Assembly: GCA_018432955.1 (NCBI GenBank)
Contig: JAHDSE010000117.1
Coordinates: 1 to 39,445 of the forward strand
Origin: Syntrophomonadaceae bacterium
GTDB taxonomy: Bacteria > Bacillota > Syntrophomonadia > Syntrophomonadales > Syntrophomonadaceae
Direction of reading: 5' to 3'
DNA length: 39,445 nt
The notes beneath the pieces are model-generated. The model had not been told where the DNA came from, ran no database searches, and worked only from the letters and a program-made list of their open reading frames with translations. A program made the translations under genes and the position numbers. Positions 24,967 to 33,036 of the stretch are shown here, one piece after another (within the stretch, counting starts at the first letter, position 1; each line of letters opens with the position of its first letter).

Positions 24967-27000
24967 ATGAAAATGGATATGTCGCAGTATCTTGATGTTT
25001 TTCTCGAGGAGAGTAAAGAACACTTGGGGAGTTTGAATCATAAGTTGCTGGATTTGGAAAAGAATACAGATGACATATCAGCACTCAATGAAATTTTTCG
25101 TGCAGCACATACCCTTAAAGGTATGTCTTCGACGATGGGTTTTGAAGATCTGGCCGATCTTACCCATCATATGGAAAATGTGTTAACCGATTTAAAAGAA
25201 GGAATGCTTGCTGTTGACTCTTCAGTTGTGGATATACTGTTTCAATGTTTTGACAGAATGCAGCTGCTTATTGATCAAATTGAATCGACGAATTCCGGCA
25301 AAATGGACAACAGTGACCTGGTAGCAGTCCTGGAGAACATCAATACGGGCAAAAGTGAAGCCGCCTCAATAAGTGATAATGCAAGCAAAGAAGCGGAAGA
25401 GAATTCTTCTTCTGCTGGGGTAAACTTTGTTGATGACAATTCTTTTGATTTTAATCAATATGATATTACCGTTCTAAAAGAAGCCATCAGCAGAGGTTTC
25501 AGAATTTATTACATAATAATTGAAGTTGATAAAGGGTGTTTGATGAAAGCAGTACGGGCTTTTATGGTTTTCCGGGCCCTGGAGGAAGACAGCGAAATCA
25601 TTAAAGCTGTTCCTCCTGCACAGGAAATAGAGGATGGTGCTTTTGAAGGAGAATTTGAACTTTTTATAACCAGTCAGGTGAACCTCCCTGATATTGAGAA
25701 TCGTCTGAGTAATATATCAGAAGTAAGGGTAAAGGAAATCAGGGAGATAGACCTTTCCTCTATTACAGCCCGTAAAGTATCAATTGCAGCGAGTACCAAA
25801 GCAGCAGGCATCAACAATAAGCTGGAACAGCTTCAACCCAAAAAGACTCAAAAAAGCAAACAGACGGTAAGAGTGGATATTGATAGATTGGACAACTTGA
25901 TGAATCTGGTTGGAGAGCTGGTTATGCACAAGGGGAGATTGGAGCAAATCGGCGCCAACAATAAGATTGGCGAGTTGAATGAGACCATTGAACAAATTGA
26001 CAGAATAAGTACTGATTTGCAGGCAGTTGTGATGAAAGTAAGAATGGTTCCTATTGAGCAGGTGTTTAACCGTTTTCCCAGAATGGTGAGAGACCTGGCC
26101 AAGGACTTGAAAAAAGATGTTGAATTTCTTATTGAAGGAAAAGAGACAGAGTTGGACAGGACTGTCATTGATGAAATTGGAGATCCCCTGGTCCATTTGC
26201 TCCGGAATGCTATTGACCATGGACTTGAATCTCCGCAAATACGGGAACAGAATGGTAAGCCGCAGCAGGGGACGCTGATTCTCAGGGCAAGGCATGAGGG
26301 GAACAACGTTTATATTGAAGTCGAAGACGATGGAGCCGGGATAAATACCGCCAGGGTTTTGGAAAAAGCGGTTGAAAAAGGAATTATTGATTCCCGGGAA
26401 GCTGAGCAAATGAGTCAGGAGGAAGCAATAGAACTGCTGTTTAGTTCAGGTTTTAGTACTGCACAGAGTATTTCCGATCTATCAGGTCGGGGAGTGGGAC
26501 TTGATGTGGTAAAAAGCAAAATTGAATCCTTGAGTGGAGAAATATTTGTGGATTCAACCCTGGGTAAGGGAACCAAGTTTAGAATAAAACTACCTCTGAC
26601 TCTGGCTATTATTCAAGCCCTTATGATTGCAGTCAGAGATGAAATATATGCTGTTCCGCTTAGCTCAGTAGATGAGACTACATTGATAAACAAAAATGAC
26701 ATTAAAATGGTACAGAATCAAGAGGTCATTATGCTCAGGGGAACTGTTTTACCGCTTTTCCGCTTGAAGAGTTTATTGAGTATACCGGGTAATGACAGCG
26801 AAGAGCAAGAAATGTATGTTGTGGTGGTTCGGAAAGCTGAAAAGCAAATAGGGCTGGTTGTTGATACTCTAATTGGGCAACAGGAGATAGTGATAAAATC
26901 TCTGGGCAAAATACTATCCGGTATACCTGGATTAGCTGGAGCTATTGTTGCAGGAGATGGTAATGTAAGGCTGATCCTTGATATTGTCACACTTTTTTAG
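24967..27000 (+). CDS. cheA: Chemotaxis histidine kinase CheA
   Basis: CheA phosphorylates CheY and CheB in response to receptor signals. The protein is about 677 residues. P1 has the phosphoaccepting H48 in FRAAHTLKGMSSTMGF. A P2-like CheY/CheB-binding region lies at about 165-270. P3 dimerisation contains RVDIDRLDNLMNLVGELVMH. P4 HATPase contains HLLRNAIDHGLE (N box), EDDGAGI and GRGVGLDVV. P5, the CheW-like domain, ends the chain. All domains appear complete. GTG 24958 is in frame but inside the AGGAGGTG ribosome binding site; ATG 24967 is six bases downstream and preferred. Confidence 0.97.
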   Translation: MKMDMSQYLDVFLEESKEHLGSLNHKLLDLEKNTDDISALNEIFRAAHTLKGMSSTMGFEDLADLTHHMENVLTDLKEGMLAVDSSVVDILFQCFDRMQLLIDQIESTNSGKMDNSDLVAVLENINTGKSEAASISDNASKEAEENSSSAGVNFVDDNSFDFNQYDITVLKEAISRGFRIYYIIIEVDKGCLMKAVRAFMVFRALEEDSEIIKAVPPAQEIEDGAFEGEFELFITSQVNLPDIENRLSNISEVRVKEIREIDLSSITARKVSIAASTKAAGINNKLEQLQPKKTQKSKQTVRVDIDRLDNLMNLVGELVMHKGRLEQIGANNKIGELNETIEQIDRISTDLQAVVMKVRMVPIEQVFNRFPRMVRDLAKDLKKDVEFLIEGKETELDRTVIDEIGDPLVHLLRNAIDHGLESPQIREQNGKPQQGTLILRARHEGNNVYIEVEDDGAGINTARVLEKAVEKGIIDSREAEQMSQEEAIELLFSSGFSTAQSISDLSGRGVGLDVVKSKIESLSGEIFVDSTLGKGTKFRIKLPLTLAIIQALMIAVRDEIYAVPLSSVDETTLINKNDIKMVQNQEVIMLRGTVLPLFRLKSLLSIPGNDSEEQEMYVVVVRKAEKQIGLVVDTLIGQQEIVIKSLGKILSGIPGLAGAIVAGDGNVRLILDIVTLF

Positions 27001-27017
27001 ATGGAGGTATTTATTAT

Positions 27018-27482
27018 ATGGAAATAGCATCTAATCTTCATTTCCAGGGTTCTTACAGCGAAGACAATGAAGTTCAGGTTGTTGCTTTTAGCCTGGGGCA
27101 GGAAGAATATGCCGTTGATATCATGTATGTACTGGAAATAAATCGCTTGTTGAATATTACCAGAGTTCCCAGAGCTGAGAAGCATATTGAAGGAGTAGTT
27201 AATCTCAGGGGCAATATTATACCTATAATTAATCTGTATACCAGATTCAATATCAATGCGAGTGAAAATGAAGAGGATAAACGGATAATAGTATTTCAAC
27301 TTGATGATATGAGAGTTGGAATAATAGTAGACCAGGTATCTGAAGTTTTACGCTTGAGCAAGAATGATATTGAAGAAACCGATAAGGTTTACAGTGCTCA
27401 AAACGTTGATCATATCAAAGGTATAGCCAAGGTGAATAATAGATTGCTTCTGTTGTTGGACTTGTTTAAGATTATGCAGTGA
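27018..27482 (+). CDS. cheW: Chemotaxis coupling protein CheW
   Basis: CheW links chemoreceptors to CheA. It is a 154-residue protein with a single CheW domain: VQVVAFSLGQEEYAVDIMYV, then INRLLNITRVPRAEKHIEGV and the VNLRGNIIPIINL motif typical of the receptor-binding face. The C-terminal IKGIAKVNNRLLLLLDLFKI segment is also standard. ATG start at 27018, 17 bases after cheA, with GGAGGTA upstream. It is short and alone, so it is CheW and not the CheV type. Confidence 0.95.
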   Translation: MEIASNLHFQGSYSEDNEVQVVAFSLGQEEYAVDIMYVLEINRLLNITRVPRAEKHIEGVVNLRGNIIPIINLYTRFNINASENEEDKRIIVFQLDDMRVGIIVDQVSEVLRLSKNDIEETDKVYSAQNVDHIKGIAKVNNRLLLLLDLFKIMQ

Positions 27483-27504
27483 TTGAATATAAGAGGGTGA
27501 AAAA

Positions 27505-28131
27505 ATGTCTCAGGAATATAATGAACTCTCCACTTTGGAGCTTGATGCACTTAAGGAAATAGGCAATATCGGTTCGGGTAATGCTGCAACGGCACTGGCT
27601 CAGATGCTCGGTGCCAAAGTTGATATGACTGTACCGCGGGTTAGTGTTCTTGATCTTGAGGATGTTCCTGAGCTAATTGGAGGGGCAGATCTGCCGGTGG
27701 TTGGTATTTACTTAAGTGCCAGCGGATCCGCACCGGCTAATATTCTGTTTATTCTGTCAATTGAAAAGGCATGTTTGCTTATAGATATGTTGACCGGGAA
27801 ACAGCCCGGGGAGACAACAGTTAATGATCTTGACGAAATAGGGATATCTGCATTAATGGAACTGGGGAATATAATTACTGCCAGTTATTTAAATGCTTTA
27901 TCGGTATTCACCAGTTTGGATTTCAGACCTTCAGTTCCTGCACTGGGAATGGATATGGCAGCTGCAATTCTTGATGCTATTCTGGCTCAGTTTGGAGCAG
28001 TAGCTGATCATATACTGGTGTTGGAAACCGAGTTCAAGAAAAGTGGACAAGATATTATCGGACATTTTTTCCTGCTTCCTGAACCTGGCTCTCTTGAAGT
28101 TATTTTAGCAGCACTTGGGGTGAATATATAA
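27505..28131 (+). CDS. cheC: CheY-P phosphatase CheC
   Basis: CheC dephosphorylates CheY-P and also binds CheD in adaptation. The 208-residue protein has two active-site motifs E-x2-N: E18/N21 in LKEIGNIGSGNAATALAQML and E119/N122 in ALMELGNIITASYLNALSVF. Both are intact, so activity is expected. The length and the absence of a SpoA domain separate it from FliY. ATG start at 27505 with GAGGGTGA upstream. The stop codon overlaps the ATG of cheD by one base, supporting coupled expression with its partner. Confidence 0.95.
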   Translation: MSQEYNELSTLELDALKEIGNIGSGNAATALAQMLGAKVDMTVPRVSVLDLEDVPELIGGADLPVVGIYLSASGSAPANILFILSIEKACLLIDMLTGKQPGETTVNDLDEIGISALMELGNIITASYLNALSVFTSLDFRPSVPALGMDMAAAILDAILAQFGAVADHILVLETEFKKSGQDIIGHFFLLPEPGSLEVILAALGVNI

Positions 28132-28616
28132 TGAGCAAAATAATTCAGGTAGGGATGGCTGACCTGAAGCTAAGCAAAGCACCCGATAAACTCATGACAG
28201 CAGGTTTGGGTTCATGTATAGGTATATGTATTTATGATCAAAAGCTTAAATTGGGGACTTTGGCTCATATCATGCTGCCTTCCAGTCTTCAGGCCAAAAA
28301 TTCACAAAACCAGGCGAAGTTTGCTGATTCTGCTATAATTGTGGCATTACAGGAATTAGAAAAAAATGGGGCTATGCGTTCCCGGTTGCTGGCTAAGATT
28401 GCTGGAGGGGCACAGATGTTTAAATTTGCGGGTGAGAGCGATATTTTAAAAATTGGGGAACGCAATGCCAGAGCAGTTGAAGATAATCTGAAGAAGAATA
28501 ACATCAGACTTCTGGCCAGTGATACGGGCGGTAATTATGGGCGAACCATAACATTTAATCCTGAAAACGGTGATTTGCTGGTAAGAACTATAGGACATGG
28601 GGAGAGAGTAATCTAG
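28131..28616 (+). CDS. cheD: Chemoreceptor glutamine deamidase CheD
   Basis: CheD deamidates glutamines in chemoreceptors and its activity is controlled by CheC. The 161-residue protein contains catalytic Cys C29 and Thr T23 in MTAGLGSCIGICIYD and His H46 in LAHIMLPSS. The C-H-T spacing agrees with the known CheD catalytic triad. AKIAGGAQMFKF and NIRLLASDTGGNYGRTITFN complete the family pattern. Start ATG 28131 overlaps the cheC stop by one base, and sigD begins immediately after its stop. Confidence 0.95.
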   Translation: MSKIIQVGMADLKLSKAPDKLMTAGLGSCIGICIYDQKLKLGTLAHIMLPSSLQAKNSQNQAKFADSAIIVALQELEKNGAMRSRLLAKIAGGAQMFKFAGESDILKIGERNARAVEDNLKKNNIRLLASDTGGNYGRTITFNPENGDLLVRTIGHGERVI

Positions 28617-29390
28617 ATGAAAAAGGATATGGGCATGGTTTGGGTTCATTATAAAGAAAAGGATGACTTTGAAGCCAGAGATGAATTAATAATTCATTAT
28701 GCCCATCTGGTAAAATATGTTGCTAACAGGCTGGCCATACATTTATCGTCTGTAGTGGAAATTGATGAACTATATTCATATGGTATTGAAGGTTTGATAG
28801 ATGCTATAGAGAAATATGATCATAAGAGAAATATTAAATTTGAAACTTATGCCATTACCCGAATCAGAGGGTCCATGATTGATGGCTTGCGCGCAATGGA
28901 TTGGGTACCGGTATCAGTGAGGCAGAAAGGTAAGGAACTCGAAAAAACCTATGTGGCTTTGGAAAAAAGTCTGGGAAGAGCTGCCAGCGATGAGGAAGTG
29001 GCCAGGGAGCTGGGAATCAGTATAGACAGCTTGCATGGCCTATTAAGAGAACTGGCATCAACCACCATAATATCACTGGATGATTTTTTGCCTGGTGAGG
29101 ATGGCGATGATAAAAAGAAAAGAATTGTTGATATGCTGGTTGATAACAATACTGATGATGCCCAGGAGATTATCGAATTTAAAGAAGTAAAACAATTACT
29201 TGCCAGGTCAATTTCCAAATTGCCGGAAAAAGAGAAAACCGTCATCTACTTTTATTATTTTGAAGGTCTTACCCTGAAAGAAATTGGAGCAACCCTTGAT
29301 TTGTCAGAGTCACGTATATCACAGCTTCATACCAAGGCAATCTTGAGACTCAGAGGAAGTTTGAGCAAAAAGAAATATATGCTGGTATAG
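28617..29390 (+). CDS. sigD: Flagellar/motility sigma factor SigD (FliA, sigma-28)
   Basis: Alternative sigma factor that directs RNA polymerase to late flagellar, motility and chemotaxis promoters. The 257-residue protein has sigma region 2 at about 20-95 (VEIDELYSYGIEGLIDAIEK and FETYAITRIRGSMIDGLRAM). Region 3 follows (SVRQKGKELEKTYVALEKSL), then region 4 with LTLKEIGATLDLSESRISQL. The arrangement is that of FliA/WhiG-type sigma factors. ATG start at 28617 with GGGGAGAGA at 28599-28607. Location after cheD matches Bacillus sigD. An anti-sigma FlgM is not seen in the window. Confidence 0.96.
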   Translation: MKKDMGMVWVHYKEKDDFEARDELIIHYAHLVKYVANRLAIHLSSVVEIDELYSYGIEGLIDAIEKYDHKRNIKFETYAITRIRGSMIDGLRAMDWVPVSVRQKGKELEKTYVALEKSLGRAASDEEVARELGISIDSLHGLLRELASTTIISLDDFLPGEDGDDKKKRIVDMLVDNNTDDAQEIIEFKEVKQLLARSISKLPEKEKTVIYFYYFEGLTLKEIGATLDLSESRISQLHTKAILRLRGSLSKKKYMLV

Positions 29391-29410
29391 CCAGCAGAGG
29401 AGGTGGAATA

Positions 29411-30817
29411 GTGGCGGAGCAAGAGGTGAATAAGGATGCTGAAGCTAAGATCACTATAGACAAAGACAGGATGAAGGCTTACCTGGAGGTCGAAGCTCCT
29501 GCCGGGTCAGGCAAAGTATGTGATAAGGAGGCGGTAAAGAAAGCCCTGGCCGATTTGAATGTAGTTTATGGCGTTAAAGAAGAGCTAATCGATCAAGTCC
29601 TGCAGGAAGAAAATTGGGGACGCAAATTTGTGATTGCAGAAGGCAGGCCTGCTAAAGATGGTGATAATGCTACAATAAGCTACAACTTCCCCCATCGTGA
29701 AGAAAGGATTAAACCCAGGGTAGATGAGAAGGGCAATGTCAATTACCATGACCTGGGTTTAATATATAATGTTCAAAAAGGACAGCCTCTGGCAGAACGT
29801 AAGCCTCCAAATGAAGGAGTAGCTGGTATTGATGTTTGTGGACAGGAGATTGTCCCTAAAAGGGGTAAAGACATACGTTTACCCAAGGGGAAAAATACGG
29901 TTTACGATGAACAGGAAAGAATTTTGTATGCTACTATCGATGGCAATGTTGTTATGGTTAATAATAAAGTAATGGTGGAACCGGTCTTGAATATAGCAGG
30001 AAATGTTGACTATTCTTCAGGGGATATAGATTTTGTTGGCGATGTGGTGGTTCGCGGCAATATAAACTCTGGTTTCAAGGTCAGGGCCCAGGGAGATATA
30101 GAAGTCAATGGTTTTATTGAAGCAGCAGAGGTGCTGGCAGGGGGCAATATTTTGGTTAAAGGTGGTATTACCGCTGCTTTTAAGGGACATGTTAAAGCTG
30201 AAGGAAATATATGTGTCCGCTTTGTGGAAAATTCCATTGTGGAGGCTGGCGGAGATGTTATTGTTCGGGAAGGAATCATGCAGTCCAACATAAAAGCCGG
30301 GGGCAGTGTGAGAGTAAACGCTCGCAAAGCCATTATAGTAGGCGGACATATTCAAGCCCGTGAAGAAGTGGAATCAAAAGTTCTGGGATCTCCCCTGGCA
30401 ACGCAGACTATAGTTGAAGTCGGCATTGATCCCCGAGACAGAGAGGAATTCCAGCACCTATTAAAAGAAAAGACCGAAAAGAAAAAAGTACTGGATAATT
30501 TGACCAACAACCTCCAGCTTATTCAAAAAAGTGGAATTCCCATGGAACAATATAGTGAGAAAAAGAGAACCGCTTTAATTAAAATGCTGGATGATTATAA
30601 AGTATTACGACAGGAACAGACAGAGAGAGAAAACAGGATAATACAGTTGGAAAAGAACTTTGAGCGGGCATCTTATTCCAAGGTTAAGGTTCATGATATA
30701 GTATATCCGGGGGTTAGAGTGAGTATTGGCCAGGCTATTTATGTGGTGAATGATTCCATTAAATACACTGCGTTTATTCTCGATCAGGGAGAAGTGAGAA
30801 TATCATCGCTGCGTTGA
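29411..30817 (+). CDS. FapA-family (DUF342) polymer-forming protein
   Basis: A 468-residue protein of the DUF342/FapA family. The N-terminal part has the FapA-type alpha/beta region (about 10-160). A right-handed beta-helix follows at about 170-330, built of short glycine-rich rungs such as GDIDFVGDVVVRGNINSGFK and GDIEVNGFIEAAEVLAGGNI. A predicted coiled coil lies at about 340-420, then a short beta-rich tail. FapA-like proteins are common after sigD in Clostridia, but their job is not established; a scaffold role at the membrane or flagellum is an inference. GTG start at 29411 with AGGAGGTGG upstream. Confidence 0.85.
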   Translation: MAEQEVNKDAEAKITIDKDRMKAYLEVEAPAGSGKVCDKEAVKKALADLNVVYGVKEELIDQVLQEENWGRKFVIAEGRPAKDGDNATISYNFPHREERIKPRVDEKGNVNYHDLGLIYNVQKGQPLAERKPPNEGVAGIDVCGQEIVPKRGKDIRLPKGKNTVYDEQERILYATIDGNVVMVNNKVMVEPVLNIAGNVDYSSGDIDFVGDVVVRGNINSGFKVRAQGDIEVNGFIEAAEVLAGGNILVKGGITAAFKGHVKAEGNICVRFVENSIVEAGGDVIVREGIMQSNIKAGGSVRVNARKAIIVGGHIQAREEVESKVLGSPLATQTIVEVGIDPRDREEFQHLLKEKTEKKKVLDNLTNNLQLIQKSGIPMEQYSEKKRTALIKMLDDYKVLRQEQTERENRIIQLEKNFERASYSKVKVHDIVYPGVRVSIGQAIYVVNDSIKYTAFILDQGEVRISSLR

Positions 30818-30836
30818 TTTTGGGAGGTGCTGTTTA

Positions 30837-31190
30837 ATGACTATAAGAAGCCTCGATATGCAGGTTCTTGTGCAGAAGGTCGGTGATGTAGCACGGGTAC
30901 AGCAAGCGCAGCAAACAGAAAGCAACAGCAGACAGCAGGAATTTTTGCAGGCAATTGACCAGCAGACCAAAGAGAGAAGCAAGGCAGTGAAAGAGACTGA
31001 AAAAAACGAGTCTGCCTTTGTACATGGCAAAGAAGAACAGGAAAAAGAAAAAAAAGCCAAAAAAAAGTCAAAAGGAAAAGGAAATAAAAAGAAAAAAGAG
31101 AATAAAGAGAATAAAGAGAATAAAGAGAATAAAGAAAGCAGTCTTGCGAAAGACCGCATAAAGGGTAATAATATTGACTTCACAGTCTAA
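30837..31190 (+). CDS. Lysine-rich small protein of the sigD-rpsB interval, function unknown
   Basis: A 117-residue protein. Residues 1-60 are polar and predicted helical, with IRSLDMQVLVQKVGDVARVQ. The C-terminal half is very rich in Lys, Glu and Asn and includes four tandem copies of K-E-N, encoded by four 9-base AAAGAGAAT units at 31095-31130. There is no membrane segment or signal peptide. The start is ATG 30837 behind GGGAGGT (30821-30827). Small proteins with a similar N-terminus occur next to FapA-like genes in Clostridia, from memory. No function can be assigned. Codon use in the lysine tail is extreme, and the repeat may vary between strains. Confidence 0.6.
   Translation: MTIRSLDMQVLVQKVGDVARVQQAQQTESNSRQQEFLQAIDQQTKERSKAVKETEKNESAFVHGKEEQEKEKKAKKKSKGKGNKKKKENKENKENKENKESSLAKDRIKGNNIDFTV
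31095..31130 (+). repeat. Four tandem 9-bp units (KEN codons)
   Basis: Exact tandem repeats of AAAGAGAAT at 31095-31103, 31104-31112, 31113-31121 and 31122-31130, in frame as Lys-Glu-Asn. The unit is a multiple of three, so slippage would lengthen or shorten the protein without breaking the frame. Confidence 0.85.
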
Positions 31191-31206
31191 AGGCAGGTGA
31201 AGCGCC

Positions 31207-31998
31207 ATATCTGTATGGTCTGTTCTTTGTACTATTATTGGAATTATAGTTTTATTGTTTATTATGTGTCTTTTAAAAAATACCATAATGGAAGCGAGAA
31301 GCATCAGACAAAATTTGGAAACAATTATGGAAAATGCTGCAGACATTTCCAAATCAATTGTAGATGATATTGATAAAAGGGTTTCCTCTAAAAAGGAAAT
31401 CTGTGAGGAGACTGTGCAATATCCTGTAAGTGAAACACTTTGCACAGAGCCTTGTTTAGCAATAATGGAAATCAAGGAAACTGTTGAGCCGGATGATGAA
31501 GGGGAAAAAGGATATAGACTGAAGGTTCATGAATTGGCCAGGGAACTGGGAATGAGCAGCAAACGTCTGATAAATATCCTGAAAGATATGGGCTATAATA
31601 TTTCGCATCACATGAACAGCCTGGATACTCACATAGTAAAAGAGGTCAAGGGAAAAATCAATAAGGCAGATCTGTTGGAGATCAAAGCTGATGATCAGGA
31701 AAAACACAAGAGCCTGGTAAAACATAATGAAAGAGCAGATATCGCGAAGATAAACGCTTATGATTCTTCTGCTGGCATGCCTGGTATAGCTTCTCCCCAA
31801 AAACCTGAAATCCAGGCGAAAAAGCATAAGGAAATGGATATAGGTATTGATGATTTAAAATCTGCTCATCCCTATCTTGCTGTTCGTACCCTTTTTGAAA
31901 AGGGATATTCGGTGAGGGAAATTGCAAAATTGCTTGAAAGGGGCCAGGGCGAGGTTAGTTTAATTCTTAACCTTACCAAAAAGAAACAAGCTCGCTAA
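31207..31998 (+). CDS. SwrB-like membrane protein with an IF2_N-like segment and C-terminal DUF6115 helix-turn-helix
   Basis: Read from ATA at 31207, six bases after AGGTGA (31195-31200), the frame gives a full membrane helix (SVWSVLCTIIGIIVLLFIMC) joined to a coiled, charged region. The frame has a stop at 31198 and no ATG, GTG or TTG before TTG 31255, which would cut into that helix and has no ribosome binding site. Residues about 104-149 resemble the IF2 N-terminal repeat (KVHELARELGMSSKRLINIL, then HHMNSL). The last 45 residues (AVRTLFEKGYSVREIAKLLE RGQGEVSLILNL) match the DUF6115/SwrB C-terminus. Position between sigD and rpsB is that of swrB, which promotes flagellar basal body assembly in Bacillus. 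The start is uncertain; TTG 31255 is the conventional alternative. Confidence 0.68.
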   Translation: MSVWSVLCTIIGIIVLLFIMCLLKNTIMEARSIRQNLETIMENAADISKSIVDDIDKRVSSKKEICEETVQYPVSETLCTEPCLAIMEIKETVEPDDEGEKGYRLKVHELARELGMSSKRLINILKDMGYNISHHMNSLDTHIVKEVKGKINKADLLEIKADDQEKHKSLVKHNERADIAKINAYDSSAGMPGIASPQKPEIQAKKHKEMDIGIDDLKSAHPYLAVRTLFEKGYSVREIAKLLERGQGEVSLILNLTKKKQAR

Positions 31999-32083
31999 CC
32001 ATAAGTATGACAGATTATCGGAGCAAGAAAAAAGTTAAAAATCAAGGAATTGGCAAATGCTGCTATTCAATTTTTTCGGTATG

Positions 32084-32111
32084 AGGAAAACATTTGTTTT
32101 CCTTTTGTTTT
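32084..32111 (+). terminator. Intrinsic terminator at the end of the fla/che cluster
   Basis: An eight-pair stem AGGAAAAC/GTTTTCCT with an ATTT loop (32084-32103) runs into TTTTGTTTT. It lies 86 bases after the SwrB-like gene and before the rpsB promoter region, and fits the end of the large motility transcript. The stem is A+T-rich, so efficiency is uncertain. Confidence 0.75.
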
Positions 32112-32197
32112 GTCATTTAGAGCAATTGGGTTTTTGGTGGTAATCAATTAAATTGACTTTTTATGGGCACCTTTAAAGAGAAAGTTATTTGGGCTTC

Positions 32198-32227
32198 TTG
32201 CCAAGCTCTATAAAACTGTGATATATT
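32198..32227 (+). promoter_or_regulatory. Candidate sigma-A promoter for rpsB-tsf
   Basis: TTGCCA at 32198-32203 and TATATT at 32222-32227 are 18 bases apart. The -35 and -10 boxes each match five of six consensus positions. A second possible -35, TTGACC, starts at 32253 with a poor -10 (GACAAT at 32274). Transcription from the first would give a leader of about 100 bases containing the inverted repeat at 32258-32290. Confidence 0.4.
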
Positions 32228-32335
32228 ATTTTCTGGTAATTACACACGTCAGTTGACCCCTTGAATGGTGCTAGACAATAGTTTTCAAGGAGGATGAAAC
32301 GGCGGAGGATTAAAACTGAAAGGAGGTGAGTGTCG

Positions 32336-33034
32336 GTGTCAGTAGTTACTATGAAACAACTCCTGGAAGCAGGAGTTCACTTTGGACACCAGACACGCAG
32401 ATGGAACCCCAAGATGGCCACCTATATTTATATGGAAAGGAATGGCATCTATATTATCGATCTGCAACAAACGGTTAAGAAATTTGAGGAAGCCTATGCT
32501 TTTATCAGAGAGGTTGTTACAGACGGCAAGGGAGTTCTTTTTGTGGGTACCAAGAAGCAAGCTCAGGAAACAATCAGGGACGAAGCACAGCGATGCGGGA
32601 TGTATTTTGTTAACCAGCGCTGGTTGGGAGGTATGCTTACCAACTACAAGACTATAAGAAAGCGTGTTTTTCGTCTAAAAGAGCTTGAAAAAATGGAAGC
32701 TGAAGGAGCTTTTGAAGTATTGACCAAAAAGGAAGTAGCCAAGCTGCTCAATGAAAGAGAAAGATTGGAGAGATTCCTCGGCGGCATAAAAGATATGGAT
32801 AAACTGCCAGGAGCTGTTTTTGTTGTCGATCCCAGGAAAGAAAAAATAGCGGTGGCAGAAGCGCGTAAGTTAAATATTCCTGTAGTAGCAATAGTTGATA
32901 CAAACTGTGACCCGGATGAGATAGATTATATTATCCCTGGTAATGATGATGCTATCAGAGCTGTTAAGTTGATATCATCCAAAATTGCTGATGCGGTATT
33001 GGAGGGCAATCAGGGAGAGCAAGTTACTGCATAG
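32336..33034 (+). CDS. rpsB: 30S ribosomal protein S2
   Basis: Small-subunit ribosomal protein S2. The product is about 232 residues and starts [20 protein letters not shown] followed by RRWNPKM, the universal N-terminus. Later family segments are [18 protein letters not shown] and [20 protein letters not shown], then [23 protein letters not shown] 32330 is in frame but abuts the ribosome binding site AGGAGGTGA (32321-32329), so GTG 32336 is chosen. It is the first gene of the translation/lipid-precursor cluster and is separated from tsf by a 106-base gap with a strong hairpin. Confidence 0.97.
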   Translation: MSVVTMKQLLEAGVHFGHQTRRWNPKMATYIYMERNGIYIIDLQQTVKKFEEAYAFIREVVTDGKGVLFVGTKKQAQETIRDEAQRCGMYFVNQRWLGGMLTNYKTIRKRVFRLKELEKMEAEGAFEVLTKKEVAKLLNERERLERFLGGIKDMDKLPGAVFVVDPRKEKIAVAEARKLNIPVVAIVDTNCDPDEIDYIIPGNDDAIRAVKLISSKIADAVLEGNQGEQVTA

Positions 33035-33036
33035 TA

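Larger units (their letters stand above)
31999..32335. other. Intergenic region between motility and translation clusters
   Basis: This 337-base stretch has no convincing gene. It holds the terminator at 32084-32111, candidate promoters for rpsB and a leader hairpin pairing CCTTGAA (32258-32264) with TTCAAGG (32284-32290). Three purine-rich ribosome-binding-like sites are found in the last 50 bases, of which AGGAGGTGA at 32321-32329 serves rpsB. Confidence 0.7.

Noticed and set aside
25780-26409. Antisense open frame of 209 codons on the minus strand opposite cheA
   Set aside because: It lies wholly within a complete cheA, has no recognisable domain, and its composition is that expected from the reverse of a coding frame.
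31095-31130. Repeat array considered as a CRISPR
   Set aside because: Units are 9 bases, directly tandem without spacers, and in frame within a gene.
31215-31380. ATG at 31215 as a separate start for the SwrB-like gene, implying a frameshift
   Set aside because: It is in a different frame that reads no family sequence and ends at a stop; the ATA reading gives a complete membrane helix without invoking a frameshift, though a sequencing error remains possible.
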